Part shown: piece by piece, positions 31,847 through 37,854 of the stretch | Position numbering within the stretch: the stretch's first letter is position 1 | How the letters are laid out: each line of letters opens with the position of its first letter | Assembly: GCA_001798855.1 (NCBI GenBank) | Contig: MGQQ01000170.1 | Coordinates: 1 to 37,854 of the forward strand | Source of the DNA: Deltaproteobacteria bacterium RBG_16_49_23 | GTDB taxonomy: Bacteria; Desulfobacterota; BSN033; UBA1163 | Length of the DNA: 37,854 nt | Direction: 5' to 3' | Translations under genes and position numbers: made by a program | The notes under the pieces: model-generated | Told to the model about the DNA's origin: nothing | Database searches by the model: none | What the model saw: only the letters and a program-made list of their open reading frames with translations

Positions 31847-32401
31847 TCAACCTTTTTCCTTTTCCTGTCCGGAAGGTGTGACATAGTAGATTTCGGGGAG
31901 GTTACGGTAGCCTTCGTTGAAGTCGATCCCGTAACCCACGATAAAAACATCTTCGATCACTTTCCCGAGGTAGTCGGCTTCAACCCTCACTTCCCTGCGG
32001 GCTTTCTTTTCCAGAAGGGCGCAGATCTTTATGGAACGGGGATTCGAAAGGGCCAGTCGTTCCTTCAGGAACTGGAGCGTATAGCCGCTGTCAACGATAT
32101 CTTCAATGATAAGCACATCCCTTCCCTCAATAGGGGTTTCGATATCTTTGGTGATCTCAACCTGACCGGAGCTCTTCGTGCCGGAACCATAACTGGCCAA
32201 CCTGACGAAATCGATCTTCACCGGGATCCGGAGATGACGAATCAGATCGGCGAGAAACATGAAACCGCCCTTCAGAATGCAGACCAGGATTAATTCCTTT
32301 CCGTCATAATCCCGGGATATCCTGTCCGCCAGGTTCTTGACAATCGAGGCGATTTCCCCTGCGGTTATCAATCGATTAAGACGGGGTTTTCCCATTGTCA
32401 T
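31847..32401 (-). CDS. hpt: Hypoxanthine(-guanine) phosphoribosyltransferase
   Basis: Purine salvage enzyme making IMP/GMP from base plus PRPP. 184 residues with the PRPP loop VLIIEDIVDSGYTL, the SYGSGTKSSG flexible loop, ILKGGFMFLADL and the C-terminal VGYGIDFNEGYRNLPEIYYV. ATG 32401 overlaps the stop of the upstream hydrolase gene by one base (TAATG); ATG 32395 is an alternative. The next gene starts two bases after the stop. Confidence 0.95.
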   Translation of the reverse strand: MTMGKPRLNRLITAGEIASIVKNLADRISRDYDGKELILVCILKGGFMFLADLIRHLRIPVKIDFVRLASYGSGTKSSGQVEITKDIETPIEGRDVLIIEDIVDSGYTLQFLKERLALSNPRSIKICALLEKKARREVRVEADYLGKVIEDVFIVGYGIDFNEGYRNLPEIYYVTPSGQEKEKG

Positions 32402-33057
32402 TACAGGGCATGCTCCAGGACGATGATCTCCATCTTCTTTGGAAGGGACGCTTTGTCGAAGGTCGCTTCACTGGTTCCGGGCCGTTTTGGAACGGGCTTT
32501 TCTTTGAGAAAGTCCTCTACCGGCGCAATGGGAAACCCGCACTTCTCGGTTTTAAAGTGCATGGGGATGAGGACTTTGGGTTTGATTTGTTCAGAAACAC
32601 GGGTTGCCTCTTTCGCATCAATCGTAAAAAATCCACCCACCGGGATGAGGAGAATATCTACGGGGCCGATCTCTGACAGCTCCTTTTCGCTCAAGATATG
32701 GCCCAGGTCTCCCAGGTGGCAGACCTGAATCCCGTCGACCTGAAGGTTAAAGATAGTATTCGCTCCCCGCTCGCTCCCCCTGGAAGGATCGTGATAGGTG
32801 GAAATGCCTTTGATGGAGATCCCTTTGACCGTCTTTGGGCCGCTCCCCTTGACCACCTGCGGCGTTCCTGGAAGGCTTTTCGTATCGTTGTGGTCGGCGT
32901 GATCGTGACTGGTAAGGGCAACATCCGCCTGGTCTTTAATCTTACCGTAAGAGAGCTGGCCTCCGAAGGCCCCTGGTTCGTAAGGATCGAGAATGATTTT
33001 TAACCCCTGGTCAGAGGTGATCAAAAAGGCCGCATGACCATACCATTTGATCTTCAT
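32401..33057 (-). CDS. Metal-dependent hydrolase, UPF0173 (metallo-beta-lactamase fold)
   Basis: 218-residue MBL-fold protein of the UPF0173 family. The metal motif HDHADHND gives His51, His53, Asp55 and His56; further ligands are in ISTYHD, VCHLGDLGH and LIPMHFKTE. It starts MKIKWYGHAAFLI, the family standard, at ATG 33057 after AAAGGAGG. Substrate not known for the family. It is translationally coupled to hpt. Confidence 0.92.
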   Translation of the reverse strand: MKIKWYGHAAFLITSDQGLKIILDPYEPGAFGGQLSYGKIKDQADVALTSHDHADHNDTKSLPGTPQVVKGSGPKTVKGISIKGISTYHDPSRGSERGANTIFNLQVDGIQVCHLGDLGHILSEKELSEIGPVDILLIPVGGFFTIDAKEATRVSEQIKPKVLIPMHFKTEKCGFPIAPVEDFLKEKPVPKRPGTSEATFDKASLPKKMEIIVLEHAL

Positions 33058-33106
33058 AATAACCTCCTTTTTGCTCAAAGCCCTGGACGATGAACGATAA
33101 ACCCTA

Positions 33107-33260
33107 TTTTTTGTAACACTTTAGCTCTTTGAAAAACGTTATCTAATCCCCCTTCATCCCCCTTTGGTCTCCGACCCAGAGCGGTCTCTGACCCGGAGGG
33201 CAAAAGGGGGAAATGTTTCTCCTCCCTTTGGCAAAGGGAGGTGGGGAGGGATTTTTAAAA
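33107..33260. mobile_element. MITE-like repeat with TAACACTTTAG end (copy 2)
   Basis: The left end TTTGTAACACTTTAG...CTTTGAAAAA (33110-33136) matches both ends of the element at 11098-11266. The interior holds one hairpin with the nested CTCCGACCCAGAG insert (about 33150-33208) and a second identical to copy 1 over about 40 bp (33216-33256). No matching right end is seen. A small ATGAACGATAA word precedes it (33087-33100). Confidence 0.65.
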
Positions 33261-33286
33261 GTTTATTTCAAACATCTAAATTATTA

Positions 33287-33595
33287 CTATCTTTTCTTTA
33301 ATTTGACCTCAACCGCTCTTTTCTTCCCCTCCATGGTCCCTTTCTTATCCCGGCGGTCGTCAAGCCTGATAGTGGTCAGAACTCGCTTGGCCCCTTTTTT
33401 GAAAGGAGCCTCATGCATCTTCATGACGACCCGCATCAGGTTCCTCAAGTCGCCTTCAAGATTCGATCCCATGGAGGTGAGCTCGTATTTGATCTTCTTC
33501 TCATTCTGTAAAATCCTCACACATTCCGCCACATAAAGGCTGAGGCTTGTTCCTGTTGTTCCAATAGGAACGACACTGATGTCAAGAATGGCCAT
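33287..33595 (-). CDS. MTH1187/UPF0045 family thiamine-binding-like protein
   Basis: 102-residue small alpha/beta protein. The start MAILDISVVPIGTTGTSLSLYVAECVRIL and the middle YELTSMGSNLEGDLRNLMRVVMKMHEAPF are typical of the MTH1187/YkoF-type family, members of which bind thiamine or related ligands. The ATG at 33595 follows TGGAGG; an in-frame start at 33610 would include that site. It stands alone between repeats. Function in this organism unknown. Confidence 0.88.
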   Translation of the reverse strand: MAILDISVVPIGTTGTSLSLYVAECVRILQNEKKIKYELTSMGSNLEGDLRNLMRVVMKMHEAPFKKGAKRVLTTIRLDDRRDKKGTMEGKKRAVEVKLKKR

Positions 33596-33629
33596 AACCT
33601 TTACCTCCACTCATGAAATTTAACTACCT

Positions 33630-33705
33630 ACAATGAACGATGGACAACGAACAATGAACAAAAACGGAATAAACTGTACCATGTTCATCGTTTAACGTTC
33701 ATTGT
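33630..33705. repeat. Word-repeat hairpin (ATGAACGATG / CATCGTTCAT)
   Basis: The left arm reiterates CAATGAACGATGGACAACG words; ACAATGAACG (33630-33639) pairs exactly with CGTTCATTGT (33696-33705), and ATGAACA (33654-33660) with TGTTCAT (33682-33688). It is the clearest hairpin of the word class and uses the word also found at 5156-5186. Confidence 0.8.
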
Positions 33706-33802
33706 TTCTATAATTACCATCGAGTTTCCCCATTGTCAACGGATTTAAAGGAAAAGTCTTCCCTTTTTCTCCGGATTGTTGTATATATTTATTTATTAAC
33801 CC

Positions 33803-34531
33803 ATGAAGCAGCCTCAAGAAATTTCAACGTTGATTGCCTTTGCAGCGGGACTTCTCTCCTTTATCTCGCCCTGTGTCCTCCCGCTTGTGCCTTCCTATAT
33901 CACCTATATTACCGGAGCCTCTTTCAAAGAGCTGACCGATGTTAAAGGAAAGGCGAAACTGCGGTGGGCCACGATGTTGCATTCCCTCTTCTTCATCATG
34001 GGATTTTCAACGGTTTTCATCCTGATGGGCGCTTCTGCCACTTATCTGGGGCAGCTTCTGATCGAATATCAAACCTGGATCATGCGAGCAGGAGGGGTGC
34101 TCATCATCATTCTGGGAATTCAGTTTACCGGGATCGTCAATATTCCATTCTTACAGATGGAGAAGCGATTTGAATTGAGAAAGAAGCCTCTGGGCCATCT
34201 GGGTTCTTTCCTCGTGGGAGTTATCTTTGTGGCAGGATGGACTCCCTGTATCGGTCCTATCCTCTCTACCATCCTGATCTATGCAAGCACTTCAAAGAAC
34301 TATACGACAGGCGTATATCTTTTGACGGTTTATTCCTTGGGGCTCGGTATTCCTTTCTTTCTCTCCTCTCTCGCCTTCAACACCTTTCTCTCAGCCTTCG
34401 ATAAAATCAAACATTATATGAGATGGGTCACCATCACCAGCGGAGTTTTTTTGATTATTATCGGAATCCTTTTTCTTACCGATACCTTCCGGGAGATCAG
34501 CGCCTACTTTAACAGCATCGCCAACCCCTGA
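33803..34531 (+). CDS. ccdA: CcdA/DsbD-type transmembrane thiol-disulfide transporter
   Basis: Moves reducing equivalents across the inner membrane for cytochrome c maturation or periplasmic thiol reduction. 242 residues, about six membrane segments, with the two functional cysteines in SPCVLPLVPSY (Cys24) and TPCIGPILS (Cys149). No ribosome site is visible before the ATG, and the upstream bases are A/T-rich (TATATATTTATTTATTAACCC), with an in-frame stop close by that excludes a longer product. No cytochrome genes are adjacent. Confidence 0.93.
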   Translation: MKQPQEISTLIAFAAGLLSFISPCVLPLVPSYITYITGASFKELTDVKGKAKLRWATMLHSLFFIMGFSTVFILMGASATYLGQLLIEYQTWIMRAGGVLIIILGIQFTGIVNIPFLQMEKRFELRKKPLGHLGSFLVGVIFVAGWTPCIGPILSTILIYASTSKNYTTGVYLLTVYSLGLGIPFFLSSLAFNTFLSAFDKIKHYMRWVTITSGVFLIIIGILFLTDTFREISAYFNSIANP

Positions 34532-34534
34532 CCT

Positions 34535-34640
34535 GTAATCAAAAATCCAAAATCCGAATATCGAAATCTTCATCCGTAAGGAGTAAGGCGTTAGGGGTAA
34601 GGGGAAAAACTCCTTACGACTTGCGTCTCACGCTTTCACA
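34535..34640. repeat. Word repeats and hairpin between ccdA and lptG
   Basis: 34537-34567 reiterates AATCAAAAATCC/AAAATCCGAA. In 34575-34640, CGTAAGGAGT (34575-34584) pairs exactly with ACTCCTTACG (34609-34618), around reiterated GTAAGG/GGGGTAAGGGG words and followed by CGACTTGCGTCTCACGC. The second part matches the element at 16006-16081. Confidence 0.7.
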
Positions 34641-34657
34641 GTGCTTCGGATTTAAAT

Positions 34658-35752
34658 TTATTGCCGGATGCTCATCAGAGTGAAGATCCCTGTCAGACCA
34701 AAGATGACGGTAGGCGTCCAGGCAGCAAGAAAAGGCGGAAGAACTCCTGATTTTCCGAAGGAGAGAAAGACATAGAAGGTCACCCCGTAGGCAAATCCGA
34801 TCATGACACTGATTCCGACACTCAAGGCCACTCCTCCCGACCGGCCGGTCTTTAAGGCAAAAGGAATTCCGATCAGGACCATGATCAAATTTAAAAAAGG
34901 ATAGGAAAGTTTCGAATAGAGCTCCGCCAGATAGCGGGTGGAATCGTAACCCGAGACCTGTATTCTCTGGATATAGTTCCGGAGTTCGGTGTAGCTCATC
35001 TCTCTTCCCTGGCGTTCGATCCTCTGAAAAGATTCCCAATCCTCCTGAAGGGCGATCTCCAGCGTTGAAAAAGGCACGGTCCGAATGGACCCTCCCTCTC
35101 CGAATTCCCGAATCGCCCCTTGAGAGAACCTCCATTTCCCATCGTCCCATTTTGCTTCCCTGGCATCGATGCGTTGTGTGCAACGGAACTGGTCATCGAA
35201 TTGATAGAGGGTGATCCCCTTCAATATTTTCTCCTTCGCATCCAACAGTTGAATATTAAAGATGCCGCGATCGCTGTGGTACCAGAGCTTGTAATTTTTA
35301 AAGAAACTGGTTTGCTGTTCCTTCCGGACTTTAACAGCGAGAAGATACCGGGTCTTCTGGTTGGTCAGGGGGACAAGATATTCGTTTCCCAGAAAGGAAA
35401 AGAGGCTGATGAAGAGCGCGATCATAAATAAAGGAATGGTGATCCGATAGAGGCTGACGCCTCCTGCTTTCATGGCGGTAATTTCGCTGTGGCGGGAAAG
35501 CGTCCCAAGCGTGAGAAGGGGAGAGAGCAAAACTGCATAGGGAAGAGTCCACTGGAAGACGACCTCAGGAATCTTATAGAGGAGGTATTCAAAGATAAGA
35601 AGGAAAGGGGCTTGATGTTTGATAAAGAGATCCACCTTCTGAAAGAAGAGGACGACGATATAGATAAGAATTAAACCGCTCAGGCTGAGAAAGAACACCT
35701 TCAGATATTCGCGGATGACATAACGGTTCAGAACCCAATAGCTTTCAAACAT
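34658..35752 (-). CDS. lptG: LPS export ABC transporter permease LptG
   Basis: Inner-membrane permease of the LptB2FG complex, which extracts LPS and passes it to the periplasmic bridge. 364 residues of the YjgP/YjgQ family: N-terminal membrane segments (YVIREYLKVFFLSLSGLILIY), the coupling-helix region LLTLGTLSRHSEITAMKAGGVSLYRI, a periplasmic beta-jellyroll (about 130-260) and three C-terminal membrane segments. It overlaps the end of lptF by 8 bp. lptB and lptC are not in this window. Confidence 0.93.
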   Translation of the reverse strand: MFESYWVLNRYVIREYLKVFFLSLSGLILIYIVVLFFQKVDLFIKHQAPFLLIFEYLLYKIPEVVFQWTLPYAVLLSPLLTLGTLSRHSEITAMKAGGVSLYRITIPLFMIALFISLFSFLGNEYLVPLTNQKTRYLLAVKVRKEQQTSFFKNYKLWYHSDRGIFNIQLLDAKEKILKGITLYQFDDQFRCTQRIDAREAKWDDGKWRFSQGAIREFGEGGSIRTVPFSTLEIALQEDWESFQRIERQGREMSYTELRNYIQRIQVSGYDSTRYLAELYSKLSYPFLNLIMVLIGIPFALKTGRSGGVALSVGISVMIGFAYGVTFYVFLSFGKSGVLPPFLAAWTPTVIFGLTGIFTLMSIRQ

Positions 35753-36926
35753 CTTCGAAGAGTCCTTTCCACTTCCTCTGGATGAAATCGAGCAGCTCGG
35801 TCAGCCAGGCGAGGGGTTTGAAGGGAGATTCTGTAGATGCTTTGATGAGGAGGTAAATCCCCAAGCTCCCAAAGAGGATGTTGGGAGCCCACCCTGCCAG
35901 AAAGGGGGGAAACGTTTTTCTGATGGCGAGGATTTCCGATGCGGTCAGGGAAATGTAATAAGTCAGCAGGATGAGCAGGCTGAGAACGAACCCGTAAGAT
36001 CTCCCTGAGCGGCGGGGCTGAATTCCCAGGGAGACCCCGATCAAACCGAAGACCAGACAGGAAAAAGGGATGGCGTATCGCTTGTGGAGCTCGACCTCCT
36101 GTGGGGTAATATCCTGCCCGGACAATCTTTTTTTCTCCATCTTCTCCTTGATATCCTCAATCGACATCTCGTGATCCCTCAGCTTCTTTCCCACCGCAGC
36201 GAAGGTCTTGGCCAATTCGAGTCTGAGATCATAGGTGTCGAATCGCATCTTTTGATAGATATTCGCTCGGGGCTCAAAGCGGTGGATGTCTCCGTTGAGG
36301 AGTCGCAGGACAACCTCCTGGGACTTCGAATCGCTGACGAGAAAGCCCTCCCTGGCGAAGATGGTATTGATTCTCTCTTTATCCCTCTCATCATTGATGA
36401 GGATGCCTTCCATTTTCTTGCCCCGGACCGGGACCTTCTCGACATAGATGACAAATCCATCGAAGTCATCGTTGAAAACCCTCTCTTTAATTTCGATATC
36501 CGCCTTGGATTGAGCCATCAGATAGAGCGTTGCCTTAAATCCACGGTTTCCCCAGGGGAGGCCATAGATCACCAGGGAAGTCGTGAGGAGATAGGTTCCG
36601 ATGGAGAAAAGGAGAACGGGAAGATAGAGCTGATAGAGGCTCATTCCGGAGGCTTTAAAAGCGGTAATTTCGCTGTCCCCGGATAATCTTCCGAAAGAGA
36701 GAAGGGTGGCCAGAAGAAAGGCCATCGGAATGGTGAAGATGAGAAAGGAAGGGGAGATGAAAAGAAGAAGCATGAGAATCTGGGAAGGGTTGACCCCTCT
36801 CGTCACAATCAGCTCGATCAGTTTAAGTATCTTATCCATCAGGAGGATCACGGTGAAGGTCATCAGGCCGATGAGAAAGATCGGGAAGATCTCCCTCAGG
36901 ATATAGAGATGAGTGGTCTTTTTCAT
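35745..36926 (-). CDS. lptF: LPS export ABC transporter permease LptF
   Basis: Partner permease of LptG, 393 residues, with the same layout: N-terminal membrane helices, SFGRLSGDSEITAFKASGMSLYQL, a periplasmic domain rich in acidic and basic residues (about 130-270), and the C-terminal YAIPFSCLVFGLIGVSLGIQPRRSGRSYGFVLS membrane part. First gene of lptF-lptG. A near-consensus promoter ends nine bases before the ATG and there is no SD, so the message may be leaderless. Confidence 0.93.
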   Translation of the reverse strand: MKKTTHLYILREIFPIFLIGLMTFTVILLMDKILKLIELIVTRGVNPSQILMLLLFISPSFLIFTIPMAFLLATLLSFGRLSGDSEITAFKASGMSLYQLYLPVLLFSIGTYLLTTSLVIYGLPWGNRGFKATLYLMAQSKADIEIKERVFNDDFDGFVIYVEKVPVRGKKMEGILINDERDKERINTIFAREGFLVSDSKSQEVVLRLLNGDIHRFEPRANIYQKMRFDTYDLRLELAKTFAAVGKKLRDHEMSIEDIKEKMEKKRLSGQDITPQEVELHKRYAIPFSCLVFGLIGVSLGIQPRRSGRSYGFVLSLLILLTYYISLTASEILAIRKTFPPFLAGWAPNILFGSLGIYLLIKASTESPFKPLAWLTELLDFIQRKWKGLFEDV

Positions 36927-36935
36927 TTTCAGTGT

Positions 36936-36964
36936 ATTCTAAGAAAGAGGGGAGGGGATGTCAA
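36936..36964 (-). promoter_or_regulatory. Promoter of lptF-lptG
   Basis: TTGACA (36964-36959), 17-bp spacer, TAGAAT (36941-36936) on the - strand. Only nine bases lie between the -10 box and the lptF ATG, so the predicted start of transcription is at or within a few bases of the start codon. Confidence 0.7.
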
Positions 36965-36981
36965 GAAACGGCTCGAATAAC

Positions 36982-37010
36982 TTGACAAATTTTAATGGAT
37001 GGATTAGTCT
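36982..37010 (+). promoter_or_regulatory. Candidate promoter of tRNA-fMet
   Basis: TTGACA (36982-36987) followed by TAGTCT (37005-37010) at 17 bp; the -10 is weak. It lies 10 bp upstream of the tRNA and back-to-back with the lptF promoter, 17 bp away. Confidence 0.5.
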
Positions 37011-37020
37011 TAACCCAGAT

Positions 37021-37097
<77 letters not shown>

Positions 37098-37105
37098 AAT
37101 ACATC

Positions 37106-37138
37106 AAGGGGTTGCAAAGGTTGCAACCCCTTTTTTTT
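37106..37138 (+). terminator. Rho-independent terminator after tRNA-fMet
   Basis: AAGGGGTTGCAA and TTGCAACCCCTT form a perfect 12-bp stem with loop AGG, followed by a run of T. It begins 9 bp after the tRNA. Confidence 0.92.
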
Positions 37139-37192
37139 CAGTGGAAAGGGAGGTTTTTCGTTTTTTCCTCCCGTGGATATCCAATACGTGCG

Positions 37193-37585
37193 TCATTCCC
37201 ATCGGTCAAGATCCCTCTCGACTGTTTTTCTTAATCGTTTCTTACCGGAAAGAAATTTCTTCTTTTCTTTTTTCCTTTCGATGGCTTTCTTAGGGACAGA
37301 GGTGGGGATCCGGCGCCTTTTGGGCCGGTTTAACTCGATCAGCCTTTTCTGAAGTCTTTCAAGGGCCAGCCTAAGATTTTGCGATTGATACCGATGTTCC
37401 GTTGCGGTTATCGTGATACCGGAGCGGAGATGTTTGAGACGGACTGCGGTCTCGGTTTTGTTCTTCCTCTGGCCGCCCGGTCCACTCGAACGGAAGGTCT
37501 CAACGATCACCTGCTTCTTGAGGATTTCAGGATCGGTATCGAATTTCACAGTCTCCAACACCTCGTGGCATGGAGCAAAGGGCAT
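37193..37585 (-). CDS. Release-factor-like protein with GGQ motif (class I RF domain / ArfB-like)
   Basis: 130-residue protein with the peptidyl-tRNA hydrolysis motif in SSGPGGQRKNKTETAVRLKHLRSGI (GGQ about 37-39) and a basic C-terminal tail (KRRRIPTSVPKKAIERKKEKKKFLSGKKRLRK) like that of stand-alone ribosome-rescue factors. There is no codon-recognition domain, so it is not RF1 or RF2. It may rescue stalled ribosomes; its class is distinct from typical ArfB. The first residues (MPFAPCH) come from a word repeat, and the true start may be an internal TTG or GTG before ETVKFD. Confidence 0.8.
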   Translation of the reverse strand: MPFAPCHEVLETVKFDTDPEILKKQVIVETFRSSGPGGQRKNKTETAVRLKHLRSGITITATEHRYQSQNLRLALERLQKRLIELNRPKRRRIPTSVPKKAIERKKEKKKFLSGKKRLRKTVERDLDRWE

Positions 37586-37631
37586 AGAGCAGAGAGTCGA
37601 ATTCTTTTACCCTTTGCGCTACGCCCTATGC
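37575..37631. repeat. Word-repeat hairpin (GCAAAGGGCATAG)
   Basis: GCAAAGGG (37575-37582) pairs with CCCTTTGC (37610-37617), and GCATAG words pair with CTATGC (37626-37631). It overlaps both the start of the release-factor-like gene and the phoU stop codon. GGCATAGAGC here is identical to that at 6048. Confidence 0.7.
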
Positions 37632-37854
37632 GTCTTTTTCTTTGGCATCGGCATGATGTTTGATCACCAGAGCGCTCACCATGAAGATCACATCCTCGGC
37701 GATATTGGTGGCGTGATCGGCAATGCGTTCGAGACATCGACCGACAATGATCAAATGAACTGCTCGCGTGATGGTCTTCTGATCTGAAATCATATAGGTG
37801 AGGAGCTCTCTGAAAACCTGGTCATTTAACCCATCGACGAGGTCGTCTCTCTCG
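37626..37854 (-). CDS. phoU: PhoU phosphate-signalling regulator (3' part, runs off the window)
   Basis: The last 75 codons of a PhoU-type protein; the 5' part lies beyond the window edge. Seen: LTYMISDQKTITRAVHLIIVGRCLERIADHATNIAEDVIFMV, the C-terminal three-helix bundle motif with E-R-I-A-D-H metal-associated residues, ending KEKDA. PhoU links the Pst phosphate transporter with PhoR. The stop codon lies in a word repeat shared with the end region of the next gene. Confidence 0.92.
   Translation of the reverse strand, partial: ERDDLVDGLNDQVFRELLTYMISDQKTITRAVHLIIVGRCLERIADHATNIAEDVIFMVSALVIKHHADAKEKDA

Noticed and set aside
36084-36686. 200-codon frame (+)
   Set aside because: Antisense to lptF, which is strongly supported.

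Overview
The window looks like chromosomal DNA of a Gram-negative (diderm), probably anaerobic bacterium of the Desulfobacterota/'Deltaproteobacteria' type. The basis is lptF/lptG and a Kdo-kinase-like protein (LPS outer membrane), GatB (indirect tRNA amidation), a CcdA-type protein, and two large sets combining branched-chain-type ABC transporters with acyl-CoA synthetases, a layout common in carboxylic-acid-degrading deltaproteobacteria. The lineage is inferred from gene content; no marker gene was compared.

Region 1 (1-11.1 kb, + strand): 3-hydroxyacyl-CoA dehydrogenase, then a full Liv-type importer (binding protein, LivH, LivM, LivG, LivF), two AMP-forming acyl-CoA synthetases, a thiolase and its DUF35 OB-fold/zinc-ribbon partner. 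Together these read as import of a carboxylate (or amino-acid-like acid), activation to a CoA thioester, and beta-oxidation-like cleavage. The second synthetase has a degenerate P-loop and lacks the C-terminal catalytic lysine.

Region 2 (11.6-21.0 kb, - strand): a second importer set read leftwards from a promoter near 21.0 kb: LivG, a long acyl-CoA synthetase, LivH, LivM, binding protein, a small lipoprotein, LivF and an M28-peptidase-like lipoprotein. The two lipoproteins suggest that an outside substrate may be hydrolysed or bound before uptake. LivG appears to start at a non-standard ATT codon.

Region 3 (21.1-25 kb): tRNA-Arg(CCG), a decayed type II toxin-antitoxin locus, a small secreted protein behind a structured leader, a 194-bp MITE-like inverted-repeat element, an alpha/beta hydrolase carrying an in-frame repeat insertion, and a Kdo-kinase-like gene.

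Region 4 (25-37.9 kb): housekeeping genes: gatB, mtnA, SAM hydrolase and an aminotransferase (+); a TPR/periplasmic-binding lipoprotein-like protein, hpt, a UPF0173 metal-dependent hydrolase and an MTH1187-family protein (-); ccdA (+); lptG and lptF (-); tRNA-fMet with promoter and terminator (+); a GGQ release-factor-like protein and the 3' part of phoU (-).

The most unusual content is between the genes. Nearly every intergenic space longer than about 60 bp holds one of a few classes of dispersed repeat: (a) 'word' repeats, in which a 6-10 bp word is reiterated imperfectly and often answered by its complement to form a ragged hairpin; (b) C-rich/G-rich hairpins built on CCCTTTGGCAAAGGG, some with other palindromes nested in the loop; (c) CCTTCGAC/GTCGAAGG elements; (d) a MITE-like element with TAACACTTTAG ends. 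Some of these repeats supply start codons, stop codons or in-frame peptide insertions to genes. No transposase, CRISPR array, rRNA or phage gene was seen.
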